A stretch of 64,000 nt of DNA, from contig CAXXFB010000001.1 in the NCBI GenBank assembly GCA_963674545.2, positions 2,728,001 through 2,792,000 on the forward strand, given 5' to 3'. The notes under the pieces are model-generated. The model had not been told where the DNA came from. It searched no databases and saw nothing but the letters and a program-made list of their open reading frames with translations. The stretch comes from JABGQS01 sp963674545 (GTDB taxonomy: Bacteria; Bacillota; Clostridia; Christensenellales; SZUA-584). The translations under genes were made by a program, and so were the position numbers. Positions 61,672-64,000 of this stretch are shown in pieces (the stretch's first letter is position 1; every line of letters begins with the position of its first letter).

Positions 61672-63591
61672 TTATTTTTCGTAATATGTATATCCTCTAA
61701 GTCCACTGTCGAAAGCATTCATTATCTCCTTGCGGTCGCTTGCGGTAATTAGCCCTGTTTTTACAGCTTCTTCAGCAGTTTGACGGAAGTTGACCATCAT
61801 AATCTTCGGATCGTATTCCACATATGAGAGCACGTCGGCGACACTGTCGCCATGTATCTCGTTCGTAAACTCGAAGCTGCCGTCTTTGTCCAGTCTCACG
61901 CTGACGACATTAGTATCTCCGAACAGGTTATGAAGGTCGCCAAGTGTCTCCTGATATGCTCCGACGAGGAACACCCCTATATAATAGTTCTCATCGGGCT
62001 TTAGCTCGTGCAGCGGCAGCGTGTTTTTCATGTCGTGCTGGTCGATAAAACTATCTATCTTCCCGTCGCAGTCACATGTGATGTCTGCAATAACTGCATT
62101 TCTTTTGGGGATCTCGTCCAGCCTGTGTATAGGCATGACCGGGAACAGCTGGTCGATGGCCCATGAGTCAGGTATGGATTGGAAGACTGAAAAGTTGCAG
62201 TAATATATATCTGCAATTGCGCTCTCCAGATTTTCAAGAGCAGTTGGAATAGATTTCAGCTTCTGTTTTTCCTTGAAAATGCGGTATATTGTATTCCAGA
62301 ATATCTTCTCTGAAAGAGACCTGTTTCGCAGCGATATCTTACCGTGCTTGAACATATCACGGATCATGTCACGATAGTAAAGCGCATCATTGTAGCACTC
62401 CTGTATATTTTTCAATGTCAGCGTTTTATTGACCTCATACAGGTTCCGCACAAGTTCCGGCGCATCTTCACTAATGTCTTCGGGAAGCTCATGCTCCTCA
62501 AATTTTGCAACGTCAAGTACATTGAATAAAAGAACAGAGTAATATGCAACGACAGCTCTGCCGGACTCAGTTACGATAATAGGATGGGGCACTTCCGCTT
62601 TGTCCATTACCGACATGACTGTCTCAACAACGTCAAGGCAATATTCGTCAACGGTATAGTTGCGGCTGTTGGTATAGTTTGTGCTGGAGCCGTCATAGTC
62701 AACGGCAAGTCCGCCGCCAAGGTCAAGGTATCCCATAGGTGCACCTTCTTTGACTATTTCCGCATAGACACGTGCGGCCTCAAGGACGGCTGCTCTTATA
62801 TCACGAATGTTTGGTATCTGAGAACCGAGGTGATAATGCAGCAGCTTTAAACAGCCAAGCATATCGTTCTTTTTAAGGTTGTCTATTATACCGATCACCT
62901 GCGGGATATTTAGACCGAAAATGCTGCGGTCTCCTCCGGATTCCGTCCAGTGTCCGCCGGCTTTGGATGAAAGCTTTATTCTTACGCCTATATTAGGCTT
63001 AACATCCAGTTTCCTTGCCCTGTCCAATATAATATCAAGCTCGCCTGGTATTTCTATAACAAAGAAGCAGTTGAATCCCATCTTTATAGCATACAGCCCA
63101 AGGTCAATAAACTCCTCGTCTTTATATCCGTTGCAGATAAGGCATGCTTTTTTATCTTTTATCTGTGAAAGTGCAGCGACGAGCTCAGCCTTGCTGCCAA
63201 CTTCAAGACCGTGGTGATATTTCTGACCGAACTTTGTCATCTCTTCGATGACCTGCTGCTGCTGGTTTACTTTGATAGGGTAAACTCCACGGTATTCCCC
63301 TTTATATTCAAGTTCCTTTATTGCGCTTCTGAAAGACTCGTTAAGAAAAGCTATCTGCGAATCAAGAAGGTTCTCAAACCGCAGAAGAACGGGCATCTCA
63401 AAGCCACGCTCCTCAAGACCGGAAACCACGTCCATCAGGCTGATTTTTGCTTTTTGCTGTTTATATGGAGTAACGACGACTTCTCCTTTTTCTGAAATCG
63501 AAAAATAACTGTTGCCCCAATTTTTAACTCCATAAAGCTCTTCAGAACGAACGGTTGTCCATCTGTCAAGCAGTTCAGTTTTGTTCATCAT
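61672..63591 (-). CDS. speA: Biosynthetic arginine decarboxylase
   Basis: A PLP enzyme converting arginine to agmatine, the first step from arginine to putrescine. The 639-residue protein has the PLP Lys107 in GVYPIKVNQQQQ, the substrate pattern GLEVGSKAEL, and GYLDLGGGLAVDYDGS. The C-terminal segment has the SpeA-type VNFRQTAEEAVKTG. AGGATA precedes two ATGs at 63591 and 63588. It heads the three-gene polyamine operon. Agmatine-to-putrescine genes are not in the window. Confidence 0.95.
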   Translation of the reverse strand: MMNKTELLDRWTTVRSEELYGVKNWGNSYFSISEKGEVVVTPYKQQKAKISLMDVVSGLEERGFEMPVLLRFENLLDSQIAFLNESFRSAIKELEYKGEYRGVYPIKVNQQQQVIEEMTKFGQKYHHGLEVGSKAELVAALSQIKDKKACLICNGYKDEEFIDLGLYAIKMGFNCFFVIEIPGELDIILDRARKLDVKPNIGVRIKLSSKAGGHWTESGGDRSIFGLNIPQVIGIIDNLKKNDMLGCLKLLHYHLGSQIPNIRDIRAAVLEAARVYAEIVKEGAPMGYLDLGGGLAVDYDGSSTNYTNSRNYTVDEYCLDVVETVMSVMDKAEVPHPIIVTESGRAVVAYYSVLLFNVLDVAKFEEHELPEDISEDAPELVRNLYEVNKTLTLKNIQECYNDALYYRDMIRDMFKHGKISLRNRSLSEKIFWNTIYRIFKEKQKLKSIPTALENLESAIADIYYCNFSVFQSIPDSWAIDQLFPVMPIHRLDEIPKRNAVIADITCDCDGKIDSFIDQHDMKNTLPLHELKPDENYYIGVFLVGAYQETLGDLHNLFGDTNVVSVRLDKDGSFEFTNEIHGDSVADVLSYVEYDPKIMMVNFRQTAEEAVKTGLITASDRKEIMNAFDSGLRGYTYYEK

Positions 63592-63645
63592 TTATCCTCA
63601 TAATGTTTTTCTTGCTGCTGTCTGTTTTTTAGCGGCTATACAAAA

Positions 63646-63674
63646 ATTATCACATATTTTGCACAAAAACAACA
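63646..63674 (-). promoter_or_regulatory. Possible promoter of the polyamine operon
   Basis: Minus-strand extended -10 TGTGATAAT (GATAAT at 63651-63646) with a weak TTGTTT -35 at sub-optimal spacing. Confidence 0.35.
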
Positions 63675-63752
63675 CTATTTTAAAATTAGCAGTATAAAAC
63701 ACTGCCCGGCTTAGATAAACAAAAAATATATGCCTCAAACATGCCTTTGAAC

Positions 63753-63818
63753 TGCTGGAAAAAAGCATGTCTGTTGCTGGAAAAAAAGTATTGACTTTTT
63801 ACAAATTTCTGCTATAAA
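63753..63818 (+). promoter_or_regulatory. Promoter with upstream direct repeats for the last gene
   Basis: TTGACT (63791-63796), 16-base spacer, TATAAA (63813-63818). Upstream are two 12-base direct repeats TGCTGGAAAAAA at 63753-63764 and 63775-63786, 22 bases apart (two helical turns), possibly a regulator site. Confidence 0.55.
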
Positions 63819-63870
63819 TATCTTAAGTAATGGCAATAATATAAGAAGCTTAAAAGAAAGGAGTCTTGTT

Positions 63871-64000
63871 ATGGTTCGTTGTTATGAATGCGGTATGCAG
63901 TATGAGAGCAGAGAGAAGGACGGAGAGCTCCAGGCGTATGATTATGACAGTTTGACCTGGACGAACGAGTGTCCCAACTGCGGGCATATAGGCTTTGATG
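63871..64000 (+). CDS. Zinc-ribbon protein, partial
   Basis: The frame opens at ATG 63871 after AAAGGAG with good spacing and is open to the window edge. The first 43 residues contain CYECG and CPNCG, two knuckles of a rubredoxin-like zinc ribbon, with a Tyr/Asp-rich middle. The C-terminal part is not in the window. Whether it is a rubredoxin-like protein, rubrerythrin-type partner or transcription-linked zinc ribbon cannot be said. Confidence 0.75.
   Translation, partial: MVRCYECGMQYESREKDGELQAYDYDSLTWTNECPNCGHIGFD

Overview
The window reads as chromosomal DNA of an anaerobic, low-to-mid GC Bacillota, most likely class Clostridia. Reasons: a T-box leader on ileS, sigma-A promoters with extended -10 elements, strong AGGAGG-type ribosome binding sites with frequent TTG/GTG starts, a type III pantothenate kinase, a PerR/rubrerythrin/rubredoxin oxygen-defence set, a SpoIID/LytB-like wall protein with SH3b repeats, and the carboxynorspermidine route to polyamines. 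I cannot name a genus. I saw no rRNA, tRNA, insertion sequence, prophage or CRISPR array. Coding density is high and gene order is mosaic on both strands.

Layout. 1-9.4 kb: a truncated AEC transporter, a GrpB-like protein, a Gfo/Idh/MocA oxidoreductase, enolase, a YibE/F membrane protein and a large SpoIID-SH3b protein. 9.4-13.5 kb: a DnaA-box cluster, a secreted multidomain surface protein, and a small operon (TM1266-type regulator plus NMT1-like lipoprotein) preceded by a compact promoter/structured RNA/terminator leader of a class I do not recognise; the Ile T-box lies divergently beside it. 13.5-24.5 kb: ileS, an SH3b-VanY lipoprotein apparently read from a (nearly) leaderless mRNA, an FAD oxidoreductase/SDR/CPBP protease/nitroreductase run, and a PAS-SpoIIE phosphatase. 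24.5-28.7 kb: an ECF pantothenate-type transporter, coaX and hom, then rarA. 28.8-35.5 kb: a second surface protein, an unassigned four-gene operon (acetoacetate-decarboxylase-like, alpha-toroid protein, two related small proteins), a divergent MFS gene and a DapA-like lyase. 35.6-43.4 kb: alkylation repair (AlkA-type glycosylase, Ogt), a CAT-like acyltransferase, a GGDEF protein, a Mbeg1-like hydrolase, two more related MFS genes, and rplM-rpsI with a leader hairpin. 43.5-50.5 kb: an RsgI-like lipoprotein with an acidic tail, several small secreted proteins, one of them under a recognisable c-di-GMP-II riboswitch, and ppa. 50.5-55.5 kb: a minus-strand peroxide/oxygen-stress cluster, perR-katG-DUF454-rubredoxin-(ferredoxin-rubrerythrin fusion). 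55.8-64 kb: a GNAT/RimK-like ATP-grasp fusion, a 50-residue zinc ribbon, a coiled-coil membrane protein, the speA-carboxynorspermidine synthase-nspC operon and the start of another zinc-ribbon gene.

How the parts fit. The GGDEF protein (37.5 kb) and the c-di-GMP-II riboswitch (49.2 kb) form a possible local signal/receiver pair acting on cell-surface lipoproteins. The PerR box, perR, katG and the rubredoxin/rubrerythrin proteins form one stress module. The polyamine operon covers arginine decarboxylation and the last two steps to (nor)spermidine. The items most likely to be undescribed are the leader RNA at 12863-12998, the operon at 30319-33107, the ferredoxin-rubrerythrin fusion that keeps an internal ribosome binding site, and the DnaA-box cluster at 9451-9648. 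All calls come from reading the sequence; no database search was run.
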